Positions 41,263 through 50,064 are shown, counted from the stretch's first letter. The stretch is 64,000 bases of DNA from Mycobacterium sp. 1100029.7 (GCF_001665235.1 NZ_LZSC01000064.1:158231-222230); one strand, 5' to 3'. Translations and numbers: made by a program. The notes: generated from the sequence alone by a model not told the origin.

Positions 41263-42357
41263 GTGACTGCGATTACCGGCACCGAAACGGCGAGTTCCGC
41301 GGGCGTCTTGGCGGTGTTGACAGACCCGAACCAGCGTGCCGAGCTGGACCGCGTAGCAGCGGCGGTCGGCATGCGGACCGTGCACGCCGGCGGCTCCCCG
41401 GTGTCCCGGAAAACCTGGACGGCGGCCGCGGCGGTCGTCCTCGACGAGGCCGCCGCCGAACGCTGCAGCGGTCTGCCGCGGCGCGGCCACGTCATCGTGC
41501 TCAGCGACGCCGAACCCGCGACGCGCACCTGGGCCGCCGCCATTGCCGTCGGCGCCCAGCATGTCCTGGTACTGCCAACGCAGGAACCAGAACTGGTCCG
41601 CGAACTCGCCGAAGCCGCTGAATCGGTCCGGGAAACCGCGTCGCGCGGCGCGGTCGTCGCGCTGATCGGGGGCTGCGGCGGGGCCGGCGCCTCCCTGTTC
41701 GCTGCGGCAGTGGCGCGCACCGCGGCCGACGCGCTGCTGATGGATCTTGATCCCTGGTGTGGTGGCGCGGATCTGCTGCTCGGCGGCGAGACCGCACCCG
41801 GCGTGCGGTGGCCCGATTTGGCGTTGCGGGCCGGGCGTCTCAATTGGTCGGCTGTGCGTGACGCGCTGCCGCGCACGGGAAGTGTCAGCGTGCTGTCCGG
41901 GACGCGACACAGCTACGAGCTGGCGGCCGGGCCGGTGGACGCCGTGATCGACGCGGGGCGGCGCGGGGGAGTCACGGTCGTGTGCGACCTGCCGCGACGG
42001 CTGACCGACGCCACCGCCACCGCGCTGGATGCCGCCGACCTGGTAGCGGTGCTCACCCCGTGCGATGTGCGCGCGTGCGCGGCCACCGCGGCGATGACGC
42101 CGGTGCTGACCGCGATCAATCCGCAGGTCGGGCTGGTGGTTCGGGGACCGTCGCCAGGCGGCTTGCGGGCGTTCGAAGTCGCTGACCTCACCGGACTGCC
42201 GCTGCTGGCGTCGATGCGCGCCGAGCCGCAGCTGGCCGAGCAACTCGAGCACGGCGGTCTGCGCCTGGGTCGACGCTCCGCGATGACGGACGCGGCGCGC
42301 CGGGTGCTTGGCGTGCTGAGCCAGGCACGATCGGCGACGAAAGCCCGGGCGGCGTGA
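41263..42357 (+). CDS. ssd: Ssd, TadZ/CpaE/MinD-like septum-site protein of the Tad locus
   Basis: About 364 residues. A receiver-like N-terminal domain (VLAVLTDPNQRAELDRVAAAVG to AQHVLVLPTQEPELVREL) is followed by a MinD/ParA-type ATPase fold (VVALIGGCGGAGASLFAAAVA, ALLMDLDPWCGGADLLLGG, VVCDLPRRL). The P-loop has no lysine at all (GGCGGAGAS instead of GKGGVGKS), so ATP hydrolysis is doubtful. Rv3660c, the ortholog, blocks septum formation when overproduced. GTG 41263 is uncertain; the H37Rv protein begins about 17 residues later. It overlaps the tadA start by 4 bp. Confidence 0.85.
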   Translation: MTAITGTETASSAGVLAVLTDPNQRAELDRVAAAVGMRTVHAGGSPVSRKTWTAAAAVVLDEAAAERCSGLPRRGHVIVLSDAEPATRTWAAAIAVGAQHVLVLPTQEPELVRELAEAAESVRETASRGAVVALIGGCGGAGASLFAAAVARTAADALLMDLDPWCGGADLLLGGETAPGVRWPDLALRAGRLNWSAVRDALPRTGSVSVLSGTRHSYELAAGPVDAVIDAGRRGGVTVVCDLPRRLTDATATALDAADLVAVLTPCDVRACAATAAMTPVLTAINPQVGLVVRGPSPGGLRAFEVADLTGLPLLASMRAEPQLAEQLEHGGLRLGRRSAMTDAARRVLGVLSQARSATKARAA

Positions 42358-43517
42358 GCGGGCCGCTGATCGAGCGGGTGCGCGAACGGCTGGCCGCCGA
42401 GGCGGCCCCGCTGCGGCCGCAGGTGGTGGCCGCGGCGATTCGCGCCGAATCCGGTGGGATGCTCGGTGACACCGAGGTGCTCGCCAATCTTCGAGTCCTG
42501 CAGACCGAGCTGACCGGCGCCGGCATCCTGCAGCCGCTGCTGTGCGCCGACGGCACCACCGACGTTTTGGTCACCGCACCGGACGCGGTGTGGATTGACG
42601 ACGGAAACGGATTGCGGCGCAGTCCCATTCGCTTCACCGACGAGGCGGCGGTACGGCGCCTGGCGCAACGGCTGGCGTTGGCCGCGGGTCGGCGTCTGGA
42701 TGACGCACAGCCCTGGGTCGACGGCCAGCTGACCGGAATCGGCGCCGGTGGGTTCGCGGTACGGTTGCACGCGGTGTTGCCGCCCGTCGCGGCGGCCGGC
42801 ACCTGTATATCGCTGCGGGTGTTACGGCCGGCAACACAGGATCTGGCGGCCCTGACCGCCGCCGGTGCGATCGATCCCGTAGCCGCCGCACTGGTGGCCG
42901 ACATCATCGCGGCCCGGTTGGCCTTCCTGGTCTGCGGTGGCACCGGCGCCGGTAAGACCACACTGCTGGCCGCAATGCTTGGCGCGGTATCGTCGGCCGA
43001 GCGGATCGTGTGTGTCGAGGACGCCGCGGAATTAGCGCCGCGCCATCCGCATCTGGTCAAGCTGGTGGCCAGGTGCGCGAATGTCGAAGGCGTGGGCGAG
43101 GTTCCGATGCGCCAACTCGTCCGGCAGGCCCTGCGGATGCGGCCGGACCGCATCGTGGTCGGGGAGGTGCGCGGGGCTGAAGTGGTCGATCTGCTGGGGG
43201 CGCTGAACACCGGCCATGACGGTGGCGCCGGCACCGTGCATGCGAACAATCCGGGCGAGGTCCCGGCGCGGCTGGAGGCGTTGGGAGCGCTCGGCGGCCT
43301 GGATCGCGCCGCGTTGCACAGCCAGCTCGCGGCGGCCGTACAGGTACTGCTGCATGTCGCTCGGGACCGGCGCGGCCGGCGCCGCCTCGCCGAGATCGCG
43401 GTGTTGCGTCAGGTCGACGGACGGGTCCGCGCGGTGACGGTGTGGCGGGCCGAACAGGGCATGACCGGCGACGCCGACGAGCTGCGCCGGTTAGTGCAGA
43501 GCCGGTTACCGATATGA
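42354..43517 (+). CDS. tadA: TadA/CpaF-type secretion ATPase
   Basis: 387 residues. An N-terminal helical domain is followed by the type II/IV secretion ATPase core: FLVCGGTGAGKTTLLAAML (Walker A), RIVCVEDAAEL (Asp box), RPDRIVVGEVRGAEVVDLL (Walker B) and GHDGGAGTVHANNPGEVPARLEAL (His box). It powers assembly of Flp pili. It corresponds to Rv3659c. GTG 42354 overlaps the ssd stop, and its own end overlaps tadB (ATGA). Confidence 0.94.
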   Translation: MSGPLIERVRERLAAEAAPLRPQVVAAAIRAESGGMLGDTEVLANLRVLQTELTGAGILQPLLCADGTTDVLVTAPDAVWIDDGNGLRRSPIRFTDEAAVRRLAQRLALAAGRRLDDAQPWVDGQLTGIGAGGFAVRLHAVLPPVAAAGTCISLRVLRPATQDLAALTAAGAIDPVAAALVADIIAARLAFLVCGGTGAGKTTLLAAMLGAVSSAERIVCVEDAAELAPRHPHLVKLVARCANVEGVGEVPMRQLVRQALRMRPDRIVVGEVRGAEVVDLLGALNTGHDGGAGTVHANNPGEVPARLEALGALGGLDRAALHSQLAAAVQVLLHVARDRRGRRRLAEIAVLRQVDGRVRAVTVWRAEQGMTGDADELRRLVQSRLPI

Positions 43518-44317
43518 CCGGGCTGACTGCCGCGGCACTGCTGTTGGCCTTGGCGCTGTTGACTTTTCCGTCCTCGCCCCGGCGACGACTCGCTGCGGCA
43601 GCACCGGCGCCGCGCCGCGCCGCCGTCAGGCGCGGGACGGGCTGGCTCGTCGCGGGCGCCGCCGCCGCACTCGTTGCGGTATTGCCGGTGACGGCGGTGC
43701 TGGCCGCGGTGGTGGTGGCCGCCACGGCGGGGCTACGTTACCGCCGTCGTGTCGAGATCCGACGGGGTCAGCACGAGGGTCGCACGCTGGAAGCCGCGCT
43801 CGATGTCGTGGTCGGGGAGTTGCGGGTGGGCTCCCATCCGGTGCGTGCCTTCAGTGCGGCCGCCGATGAAACCGCCGGCCCGGTCGCGGTGTCGCTGCGC
43901 GCCGTCGCGGCGCGCGCTCGGCTGGGTGCCGACGTCACGGCGGGCCTGCGGGCCGCGGCGCGCTCGTCGGCGCGGCCCGCGCATTGGCAACGGCTGGCGG
44001 TGTGCTGGCAGCTGGCCAGCGAACACGGACTGGCGATCGCCACCCTGATGCGTACCGCACAACGCGATATCGTTGAGAGTCAACGCTTCTCGGATCGAGT
44101 CAGCTCGGCCATGGCAGGCGCCCGGGCCACCGCGGCGATCTTGGCGGGCCTGCCGGTGCTGGGCGTCGGGATGGGCCAACTGATCGGTGCGGATCCGTTG
44201 CGGTTCCTGCTGAGTGGGCACGCTGGTGGCTGGTTACTGGTCATCGGGTCGACGCTCGCGTGCGTCGGGCTGCTGTGGTCGGACCGAATCATCCAGCGAG
44301 CCGGAGCCGCACCATGA
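43514..44317 (+). CDS. tadB: TadB-like inner-membrane platform protein
   Basis: 267 residues. Two N-terminal membrane segments (TAAALLLALALLTF and WLVAGAAAALVAVLPVTAVLAAVVVAA) are followed by a T2SSF cytoplasmic domain (LEAALDVVVGELRVGSHPVRAF, RLAVCWQLASEHGLAIATLMRTAQRDI, SSAMAGARATAAILAGLPVLGVGMG) and a last helix. It corresponds to Rv3658c. The platform transmits TadA motion to the pilin. It is coupled to tadA and tadC by ATGA overlaps. Confidence 0.9.
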   Translation: MTGLTAAALLLALALLTFPSSPRRRLAAAAPAPRRAAVRRGTGWLVAGAAAALVAVLPVTAVLAAVVVAATAGLRYRRRVEIRRGQHEGRTLEAALDVVVGELRVGSHPVRAFSAAADETAGPVAVSLRAVAARARLGADVTAGLRAAARSSARPAHWQRLAVCWQLASEHGLAIATLMRTAQRDIVESQRFSDRVSSAMAGARATAAILAGLPVLGVGMGQLIGADPLRFLLSGHAGGWLLVIGSTLACVGLLWSDRIIQRAGAAP

Positions 44318-44898
44318 GCGCCGCGGCGGTCTTGTTGGCGGTGGCGCTGCTGATCGGTCCCGGGCCTTCGATGGCCCGGGCACGCGCCGGGATCATGCCA
44401 CGTACGCAACGGGTTTGGCGCGCTGATGCGCCGGTACCCGGACCGGATCCGCTGGCCGTCGCGTCGAGCCTGGACGTGCTGGCCGTGTGCCTGCAGTCCG
44501 GGATGGCCGTAGCCACCGCGGCGGCCGCGACCGCCACGTTCGCGCCGCCGAAGCTCGGCACGGTGTTGCGGCGTGCCGCCGACCTGTTGGCGCTGGGGGC
44601 CGATCCTGCTGTGGCATGGTCGATGTCGGCCGAGGGCGTTGATGGGCAGACCGATGCCCTGCTGCGACTGGCCCGGCGCTCGGCGTCGTCGGGGGCGGCG
44701 CTGGCCGACGGCATCGCCGACCTGGCCGATCAGTCGCGACACGACGCCGCGCATGCGGCCGCGGCGGCCGCCGAGCGGGCCGGGGTGCTGATCGCCGGAC
44801 CGCTGGGGCTGTGTTTCCTGCCGGCATTCGTCTGCCTGGGCATTGCGCCGGTGGTGGTGGGACTGGCCGGTGATGTTCTGCAGTCGGGTCTGCTGTGA
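44314..44898 (+). CDS. tadC: TadC-like inner-membrane platform protein
   Basis: 194 residues with a T2SSF-type domain (SLDVLAVCLQSGMAVATAAAATA, LARRSASSGAALADGIADLADQSRHDAAHAAAAAAERAGV) and membrane helices at both ends (SAAAVLLAVALLIG and LGLCFLPAFVCLGIAPVVVGLAG). It corresponds to Rv3657c. Shorter than proteobacterial TadC, as usual in mycobacteria, it pairs with TadB. Confidence 0.88.
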   Translation: MSAAAVLLAVALLIGPGPSMARARAGIMPRTQRVWRADAPVPGPDPLAVASSLDVLAVCLQSGMAVATAAAATATFAPPKLGTVLRRAADLLALGADPAVAWSMSAEGVDGQTDALLRLARRSASSGAALADGIADLADQSRHDAAHAAAAAAERAGVLIAGPLGLCFLPAFVCLGIAPVVVGLAGDVLQSGLL

Positions 44899-44922
44899 CT
44901 AGTGAGCGAAGGGGATATATTG

Positions 44923-45123
44923 GTGGACAACATTTTTCGTGGACTGACCGCACGACTGACGATACTGGTCGCCGACGAGTCGGGGATGTCGACCGTCGAG
45001 TATGCGATCGGTACGATCGCGGCGGCGGCCTTCGGCGCGATCCTTTACACCGTCGTCACCGGCGACTCGATCGTCTCGGCGCTGACCAACATCATCGGCC
45101 GTGCCCTCAACACCAAGGCCTAG
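44923..45123 (+). CDS. Flp-type pilin, DUF4244 (Rv3656c)
   Basis: 66 residues. A short charged leader is followed by ESGMSTVEYAIGTIAAAAFG and AILYTVVTGD: the class III prepilin motif with cleavage expected after Gly, Glu at +5, and a 20-residue hydrophobic helix that packs the pilus core. GTG 44923 is chosen because AAGGGG lies 8 nt upstream; GTG 44902 and TTG 44920 are alternatives. It is the structural subunit made by the tad genes just upstream. Confidence 0.87.
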   Translation: MDNIFRGLTARLTILVADESGMSTVEYAIGTIAAAAFGAILYTVVTGDSIVSALTNIIGRALNTKA

Positions 45124-45146
45124 CAGGCTGTGCCGGTGCGAGCACC

Positions 45147-45449
45147 GTGGAGGCGGCACTGGCAGTCGCCACGCTGGTCGTGGTGCTGGTGCTGTGCCTG
45201 GCGGGCATCGCGGCGGTCTCGATGCAGGTGCGCTGTGTCGACGCCGCTCGCGAAGCCGCGCGACTGGCCGCCCGCGGTGACGAACGCTCGGCGGTGGATG
45301 CGGCGCGGCGCATCGCCCCGGACGGGGCTCGGGTCCAGGTGCGTCGCGACGGCGACTTCTTGGTCGCGACCGTCGCTGCCCGCTCGAACCTGTTGCCCAC
45401 GTTGGATATCAGCGCAAAAGCTGTCGCGGCGGCGGAGCCGTCGAGATGA
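45147..45449 (+). CDS. TadE-like pseudopilin (Rv3655c)
   Basis: 100 residues from the only available nearby start, GTG 45147 (EAALAVATLVVVLVLCLAGIAAV, then VRCVDAAREAARLAARGD and ISAKAVAAAEPSR). The in-frame codons just upstream read GASTV, which would complete a prepilin-like motif GASTVEAAL, but no start codon lies between them and the flp stop. The start is therefore doubtful. The protein would be a minor pilin in the membrane. No ribosome site is seen at 45147. Confidence 0.65.
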   Translation: MEAALAVATLVVVLVLCLAGIAAVSMQVRCVDAAREAARLAARGDERSAVDAARRIAPDGARVQVRRDGDFLVATVAARSNLLPTLDISAKAVAAAEPSR

Positions 45450-45465
45450 CCGCGGCTCCGCGACC

Positions 45466-45777
45466 GTGCTGGCGGCGGCGATGGTCGCGGTGCTGCTGTT
45501 CGTCGCGGTCGCCTGCGCGTATGTCGGCGCCGTGGTGGTGGCTCGTCATCGTGCGCAGGCGGCTGCCGATTTGGCCGCGTTGGCCGCCGCGGCGGTGTTG
45601 CCTTCTGGAGCCGAGGCGGCCTGTACCCGGGCGGCCACGGTGGCACGGGCGATGCGCGTCGACGACGTCAGTTGCCGGGTAGACGATCTCGACATCATCG
45701 TCACTGTCCGCGTGGCGGTGACATTTGCCGGTGTGGCCCAGGCGGCCGCCCGCGCGGGACCGGTCGACGCGGCCTGA
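45466..45777 (+). CDS. TadG/TadE-like helper protein (Rv3654c)
   Basis: 103 residues from GTG 45466: one hydrophobic helix (AAAMVAVLLFVAVACAYVGAVVV) followed by ARHRAQAAADLAALAAAAVLP, the typical helicase/secretion neighbourhood (Rv3654c/TadE-like) signature, and a C-terminal domain with two cysteines. Codons before the start read DDRGSAT, a prepilin-like lead-in without a start codon. An ATG overlapping the upstream stop (ATGA at 45446) opens the wrong frame. It ends next to the convergent Rv3651-like gene. Confidence 0.65.
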   Translation: MLAAAMVAVLLFVAVACAYVGAVVVARHRAQAAADLAALAAAAVLPSGAEAACTRAATVARAMRVDDVSCRVDDLDIIVTVRVAVTFAGVAQAAARAGPVDAA

Positions 45778-46806
45778 TCAGGCGGTGTCGTCGGGCAATC
45801 CGGCGGCGGCGAGTTCTTCCTCGCTGGGCAGCCGCAGGGAAACCAGCCCGACGAAGGTGTCCGGCTCGAGCTCTACTCGGTTGGCCGTGACATGCACCGG
45901 AACCCAGTCGCCGTCGAAACCACGCATCCGCAGCACGCGGCTGGTCGTCCCGTTCGTGAATTCCTTTGTCATGGCTGACATTTGCGATACGTCGTCGGGG
46001 TGTACCTTCGGCCTGTCCCTGTCGGAGCCGCGCCAGTCGTAGAAGGTGCACGGCTCGTCAAGCCATTTCAGCAGCGTCCAGTTGTTGAGGTCGACGAGCG
46101 CGCGATGCACCCCGGCCTGGCGCAGCCCGTTCAAGATTCGCAGCGCGAGATCGTCGGTGGACACCACCGGCCCCTTGAGCTCGGACCGCCAATTCATCGC
46201 CCGCGCCACCAGATGGTCGCGGCCGTCGGGCCCGGGCTCCATCGCGCTGCGGCCGACGAACCCGATCCGGATCGCGTTTCCCTGCCAGTCGGTGAGATCC
46301 CAAGTGCTGCACAGGGTTAGACCCGGCTCGGCCTTGACCGCCATGGCCAGCACCTTGGTTTCGTTGGGATTGAGCTCGCGCGAGGGGAGGTCTTCGGCAA
46401 ACGCCCGGCCGAAGGTGACCTCGACCTCGGGGTTCTTGCCACTGATGACCAGTGACTCGCGAGTGTCGGTGGCCACGCCGAGCGTCAGATCCCATTTGAG
46501 TGGACCTGCGACGGGCATTTCGGGAGGTTCGATGTCGGCCGGGCCGGTCCACACGTGCACCCCATGGATGAAGCCGTCGGACATCACCACCGGCTCGGTG
46601 CGGATCACGCGGTCGCGCTTGGGGGTGATGCTGGTCAGACCCTGTCCGGTGTGCATCGACTCGGCGATCGCGGTGCGGACAGCGGCCAGGTGCGGACTGC
46701 GGCGAAGGAAGGTCGTGATCGGGACAAGGTTCTTGAGCTGCCGCCCTTGTGCAACCACGGCGGGCTCTTCCCCCAGTGTCTCCACGAGCAACCAGTCGTG
46801 GGCCAT
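45778..46806 (-). CDS. Rv3651-type PAS/sensor-like protein
   Basis: 342 residues starting MAHDWLLVETLGEEPAVVAQG. It matches Rv3651 (345 residues), whose crystal structure shows tandem sensor-like (PAS/GAF-type) domains. Visible blocks include DRVIRTEPVVMSDGFIHGVHVWTGP, WDLTDWQGNAIRIGFVGR and RVLRMRGFDGDWVPVHVTANRVEL near the end. No output domain is present, so it may bind a ligand or partner. TAAAAT 7 nt before ATG 46806 supports that start and a leaderless message. It is convergent with the Tad operon. Confidence 0.85.
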   Translation of the reverse strand: MAHDWLLVETLGEEPAVVAQGRQLKNLVPITTFLRRSPHLAAVRTAIAESMHTGQGLTSITPKRDRVIRTEPVVMSDGFIHGVHVWTGPADIEPPEMPVAGPLKWDLTLGVATDTRESLVISGKNPEVEVTFGRAFAEDLPSRELNPNETKVLAMAVKAEPGLTLCSTWDLTDWQGNAIRIGFVGRSAMEPGPDGRDHLVARAMNWRSELKGPVVSTDDLALRILNGLRQAGVHRALVDLNNWTLLKWLDEPCTFYDWRGSDRDRPKVHPDDVSQMSAMTKEFTNGTTSRVLRMRGFDGDWVPVHVTANRVELEPDTFVGLVSLRLPSEEELAAAGLPDDTA

Positions 46807-46813
46807 GCGATCG

Positions 46814-46819
46814 ATTTTA
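46814..46819 (-). promoter_or_regulatory. Leaderless -10 (TAAAAT) of the Rv3651-like gene
   Basis: TAAAAT is followed by 7 nt and then ATG 46806. Confidence 0.6.
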
Positions 46820-47106
46820 GTGCGCGACGCGCCCCGGGTGGTTGCCCGGGCGCGCCGCGGCGGTGCCAGCAAATCTGCGGACAACACCGGTTCGAATCGC
46901 CCTCGCGGCCGCTAAGTTACTGATAAGTTTGCAAACGAGATCACAGCCTTGGTAGTTTTCTGCTCCGGCCGTTGGTCGCGCTTTGAGACAGCACGCTGGC
47001 GTTTCTTCAACAAAAAGGGAACGCATTCGGCGGTTGTTGTATGCAGATCCGTGGAGGTCGACCGTCGAGGGGTCGGTCGCCGTCCGCATGTTGCTCAGCG
47101 CGATCC
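46820..47106. other. Intergenic, no gene seen
   Basis: About 290 bp between the Rv3651-like gene and the helicase. H37Rv has the PE33 gene (Rv3650) at this position; no PE-type frame was found here. Slightly AT-richer patches near 46920-47030 carry no clear hairpin. Confidence 0.5.
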
Positions 47107-49434
47107 TCACGGTAACTCCGCAAGCACCAGTCGCAGCACCAGCACCGCTCCGGCCTTGTCCAGCGGGTCGTTGCCGTTGCCGCACTTGGGGGACTGCACA
47201 CACGACGGACAACCCATCGGACATTCGCAGGCCTCGATGGCCGCCGCGGTCGCACTCAACCAGGTGCGGGCCTGGCGGAAACCGCGTTCGGCGAATCCGG
47301 CTCCACCGGGATACCCGTCGTAGACGAACACACTCGGCTCCCCGAGTGGTCCGAGCGCGGTGGACAAGCCGCCGATGTCGCCGCGGTCGCAGCTGGCCAC
47401 CAACGGCAGCAGCCCGATGGCGGCATGCTCGGCGGCGTGCAACGAGCCGGGAACGCGTGGCGCGTCGATCCCGTTGCTTGCCAACGCTTCCGGCGTGATG
47501 GTGTACATCACCGCGGTGGTGTCGAGGACTTGTTCGGGCATGTCCAGCTCGATGAAGTCGATGACTTCTCCAGACAATTGCCGGCGCAGGTAACCCACCA
47601 CCTGATGCGTCACTCGCACCGGCACGACGCCCAGAGTCACCGGCCCGTAAGTCAATTGATCGCCGGGGCCGGTGACCTGGATGTCGGTGATTTCGCGCGC
47701 GAACGTGGCGTAGCCGGGATCCTCGGCGTGCACGAAAGCGATCGCGCCCTCGAGATCCAGCGAATCCACCACATAGCTCTCGCCCTGATGCAGGTAGACC
47801 GCGCCGGGGTGGATCGACGCCGGCGCCTGGCCGACGCCGGTGCTGCCCAGCAGCCGCCCGGTGTCGGCCTCCACGATGGCGATCTGCCCGCCAATCGAGC
47901 CCCGGATGTCCACTCCGCCATGCGGTTCGAGACCAGGGACCGGATAGTACTTGTCGCCGCGGTGTCGCAGCAGCCCGTCGTCGACCAGGCCTTCGGCCAC
48001 GTCGATGGCGCCGAGCAGCCGGACCTCTGTCTCGTCGAGTGGTAATTCTGTTGCGGCACAGAGTAATTGGGGACCCAGAATGTAGGGGTTGCCGGGATCG
48101 ATCACCACGCGCTCGACGGGCTTGTCCAGCAGCGCGGCCGGATTGTGCACCAGATAGGTGTCCAGCGGGTCGTCGCGGGCGATCAGTACCACCAGGGCCC
48201 CCTGGCCGCGGCGGCCCGAACGGCCCGCCTGCTGCCAGAACGACGCCACCGTGCCGGGAAAACCGGCCAGCACCACCGCGTCCAGCCCGGCGATGTCGAC
48301 GCCCAGCTCCAGCGCGTTGGTAGTGGCCAAGCCGCGCAACCTTCCCTCGGCCAAGGCCCGCTCCAGCGCGTTGCGGTCCTCGGCCAGATACCCCGCCCGA
48401 TAGGATGCCACGGTGTGCGACAGCCCCGCGGCCACGTCGTCCAGCCGAGCCTGGGCGCCCAGCGCGGTCAGCTCGGCGGCGCGCCGGGAGCGAACGAAGG
48501 TCAGGGTCTGCGCCCCCTCGGCGATCAGATCGGCCATCACCCGGGCCGCCTCCGCGCCGGCGGAACGTCGCACCGGCGCGCCGTGCTCGCCGGTGGCGTC
48601 GGTGCGCAGCGCCGGTTCCCACAACGCGACGGTCCGCGCTCCCTGCGGCGAGCCGTCCGCGGTCACCTCTTCGACGGGCTGGCCGATGAGTTCGGCGGCC
48701 GTCGTCCCGGGTGAATCGGTCGTCGCGCTGGCGAAGATGAAAGTCGGCTGGCAATCGGGCCGAGCCGAATACCGTGCACACAGCCGCAACAGGCGGCGCA
48801 ACACCATCGCCACGTTCGAGCCGAACACGCCGCGGTAGTAGTGGCACTCGTCGACGATCACGTAGCGCAGCCCGCGCAGCAGGACAGCCCAGCGCGGATG
48901 GTTCCGCAGAATCGACAAATGGATCATGTCCGGATTGGAGAACAGCCACCGCGAACGCTCGCGCGCGAAGCGGCGCACCTCGGCGGGGCTGTCGCCGTCG
49001 TAGGCCGTCGGCGCCACCGCGTACTCCGGGGAGGTCAGCCGCGGCACCGCCAACGTCAGCGCATGCGCGGTGCGCAACTGGTCGTGACCGAGCGCCTTGG
49101 TCGGAGATAGATAGAGCACGCGGGCCAACGGATCGGTGGCCAGCGCGTTGAGGACCGGGAGTTGATAGGCCAGCGATTTGCCCGACGCGGTACCGGTGCT
49201 CACCACGACATGACGGCCGGAATGGGCCAATTCGGCGGCCTCCGCCTGGTGCGACCACGGCGCGCTGACGCCGCGGTCGGCAAAGGCGGCGATCACGTCC
49301 GATTCGGCCCACTGCGGCCAGATCTGGGGCCGGCCGCTTCGCGCAGGCAACTCCGCGACGTGACGCAGCGGCTTTTCGTCCGCCGGCGTGCCGGCGAGAG
49401 CGACGGCGAGCAGGTCGCTCCCGAAACTCGCCAC
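47107..49434 (-). CDS. MrfA-like superfamily 2 helicase with DUF1998 domain (Rv3649)
   Basis: 775 residues. Motifs are Walker A VVSTGTASGKSLAYQLP, Ia LSPTKALGHDQ, II VDECHYYRG, III ASATTDSPGTTA, V LATNALELGVDIAGLDAVVLAGFPG and VI QQAGRSGRRGQGA. The C-terminal DUF1998 zinc site is ECPMGCPSCVQSPKCGNGN. The architecture matches Bacillus MrfA and yeast Hrq1, 3'-5' helicases in DNA crosslink repair. GTG 49434 was chosen because GGAGGG lies 6 nt upstream. It is divergent from cspA. Confidence 0.9.
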   Translation of the reverse strand: MASFGSDLLAVALAGTPADEKPLRHVAELPARSGRPQIWPQWAESDVIAAFADRGVSAPWSHQAEAAELAHSGRHVVVSTGTASGKSLAYQLPVLNALATDPLARVLYLSPTKALGHDQLRTAHALTLAVPRLTSPEYAVAPTAYDGDSPAEVRRFARERSRWLFSNPDMIHLSILRNHPRWAVLLRGLRYVIVDECHYYRGVFGSNVAMVLRRLLRLCARYSARPDCQPTFIFASATTDSPGTTAAELIGQPVEEVTADGSPQGARTVALWEPALRTDATGEHGAPVRRSAGAEAARVMADLIAEGAQTLTFVRSRRAAELTALGAQARLDDVAAGLSHTVASYRAGYLAEDRNALERALAEGRLRGLATTNALELGVDIAGLDAVVLAGFPGTVASFWQQAGRSGRRGQGALVVLIARDDPLDTYLVHNPAALLDKPVERVVIDPGNPYILGPQLLCAATELPLDETEVRLLGAIDVAEGLVDDGLLRHRGDKYYPVPGLEPHGGVDIRGSIGGQIAIVEADTGRLLGSTGVGQAPASIHPGAVYLHQGESYVVDSLDLEGAIAFVHAEDPGYATFAREITDIQVTGPGDQLTYGPVTLGVVPVRVTHQVVGYLRRQLSGEVIDFIELDMPEQVLDTTAVMYTITPEALASNGIDAPRVPGSLHAAEHAAIGLLPLVASCDRGDIGGLSTALGPLGEPSVFVYDGYPGGAGFAERGFRQARTWLSATAAAIEACECPMGCPSCVQSPKCGNGNDPLDKAGAVLVLRLVLAELP

Positions 49435-49682
49435 CTCGAACCCTCCAAAAATCCGTCGATGGTCCAACTCTGTCGCCAAGACGTTGAACGTGGTTGACTG
49501 TTTGCGGTCGTAGCTTCTGTGTTCGTGTCAAAACTTCGCAGGATCGACGTTGCGACCCGCGGTTCCTGCGAGGTTAACGGTCGGGTGAAGTTCCGACGAC
49601 TCCGTGAGGTATGGCGGTGACAACGGGCCCGGAGCACCGAAAAGCGGTGCTCCGAACCTTGAAGAAAAGGAAAGATCGAGAA

Positions 49683-49886
49683 ATGCCACAGGGAACTGTG
49701 AAGTGGTTCAACGCGGAGAAGGGCTTCGGCTTTATCGCCCCTGAAGACGGTTCCGCGGATGTTTTTGTCCACTACACGGAGATCCAGGGTTCGGGCTTCC
49801 GCACCCTCGAAGAAAATCAGAAGGTCGAGTTTGAGATCGGCCACAGCCCTAAGGGCCCCCAGGCCACCGGAGTCCGCTCCGTCTAA
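49683..49886 (+). CDS. cspA: CspA cold-shock protein
   Basis: 67 residues: MPQGTVKWFNAEKGFGFIAP with RNP1 (KGFGFI), then RNP2 (DVFVHYTEI), and GPQATGV near the end. It binds single-stranded RNA/DNA and acts as an RNA chaperone. It corresponds to Rv3648c. The ATG has AAGGAAAG upstream. The 248-bp gap to the divergent helicase allows a long 5' leader, as in other csp genes, and a strong terminator follows. Confidence 0.96.
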   Translation: MPQGTVKWFNAEKGFGFIAPEDGSADVFVHYTEIQGSGFRTLEENQKVEFEIGHSPKGPQATGVRSV

Positions 49887-49904
49887 ATCGAGCAGATTCT
49901 GACG

Positions 49905-49950
49905 AAAACCCCCCGTGCAATCCGCTTAGCGGGTTCCGCCGGGGGGTTTT
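49905..49950 (+). terminator. Strong intrinsic terminator of cspA
   Basis: The 11-bp arms AAAACCCCCCG (49905-49915) and CGGGGGGTTTT (49940-49950) enclose an inner CCGC/GCGG hairpin. The 3' arm ends in four T, giving a rare U-tailed mycobacterial terminator. Confidence 0.9.
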
Positions 49951-50051
49951 CACTATCTATTCACTGCTTCGCAACCAAGGCCCGCGTGCGGCTCGCCGGG
50001 CATCCCCGCCGCCGCGCCGAAAACCTCAGGGCGCGGATCGAGGACCTGGCT

Positions 50052-50057
50052 TACTGT
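50052..50057 (+). promoter_or_regulatory. Leaderless -10 (TACTGT) of the Rv3647c-like gene
   Basis: TACTGT is followed by 7 nt and then GTG 50065. Confidence 0.5.
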
Positions 50058-50064
50058 CAGTGTG

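Noticed and set aside
45446..45682. 78-residue frame from the ATG overlapping the tadE stop
   Set aside because: The product is Arg/Trp/Cys-rich with no helix or pilin motif; the hydrophobic TadG-like frame is one base off.
47091..47109. CTCAGCG followed by CTCACGG as a fifth two-component operator
   Set aside because: The spacing is 12 rather than 11 bp, the second half is poor, and there is no gene start or -10 at the right distance.
46817..49531. 904-residue minus-strand frame spanning the helicase and beyond
   Set aside because: It lies in another frame of the helicase gene, is Arg/Gly-rich with no motifs, and is a GC-content shadow.
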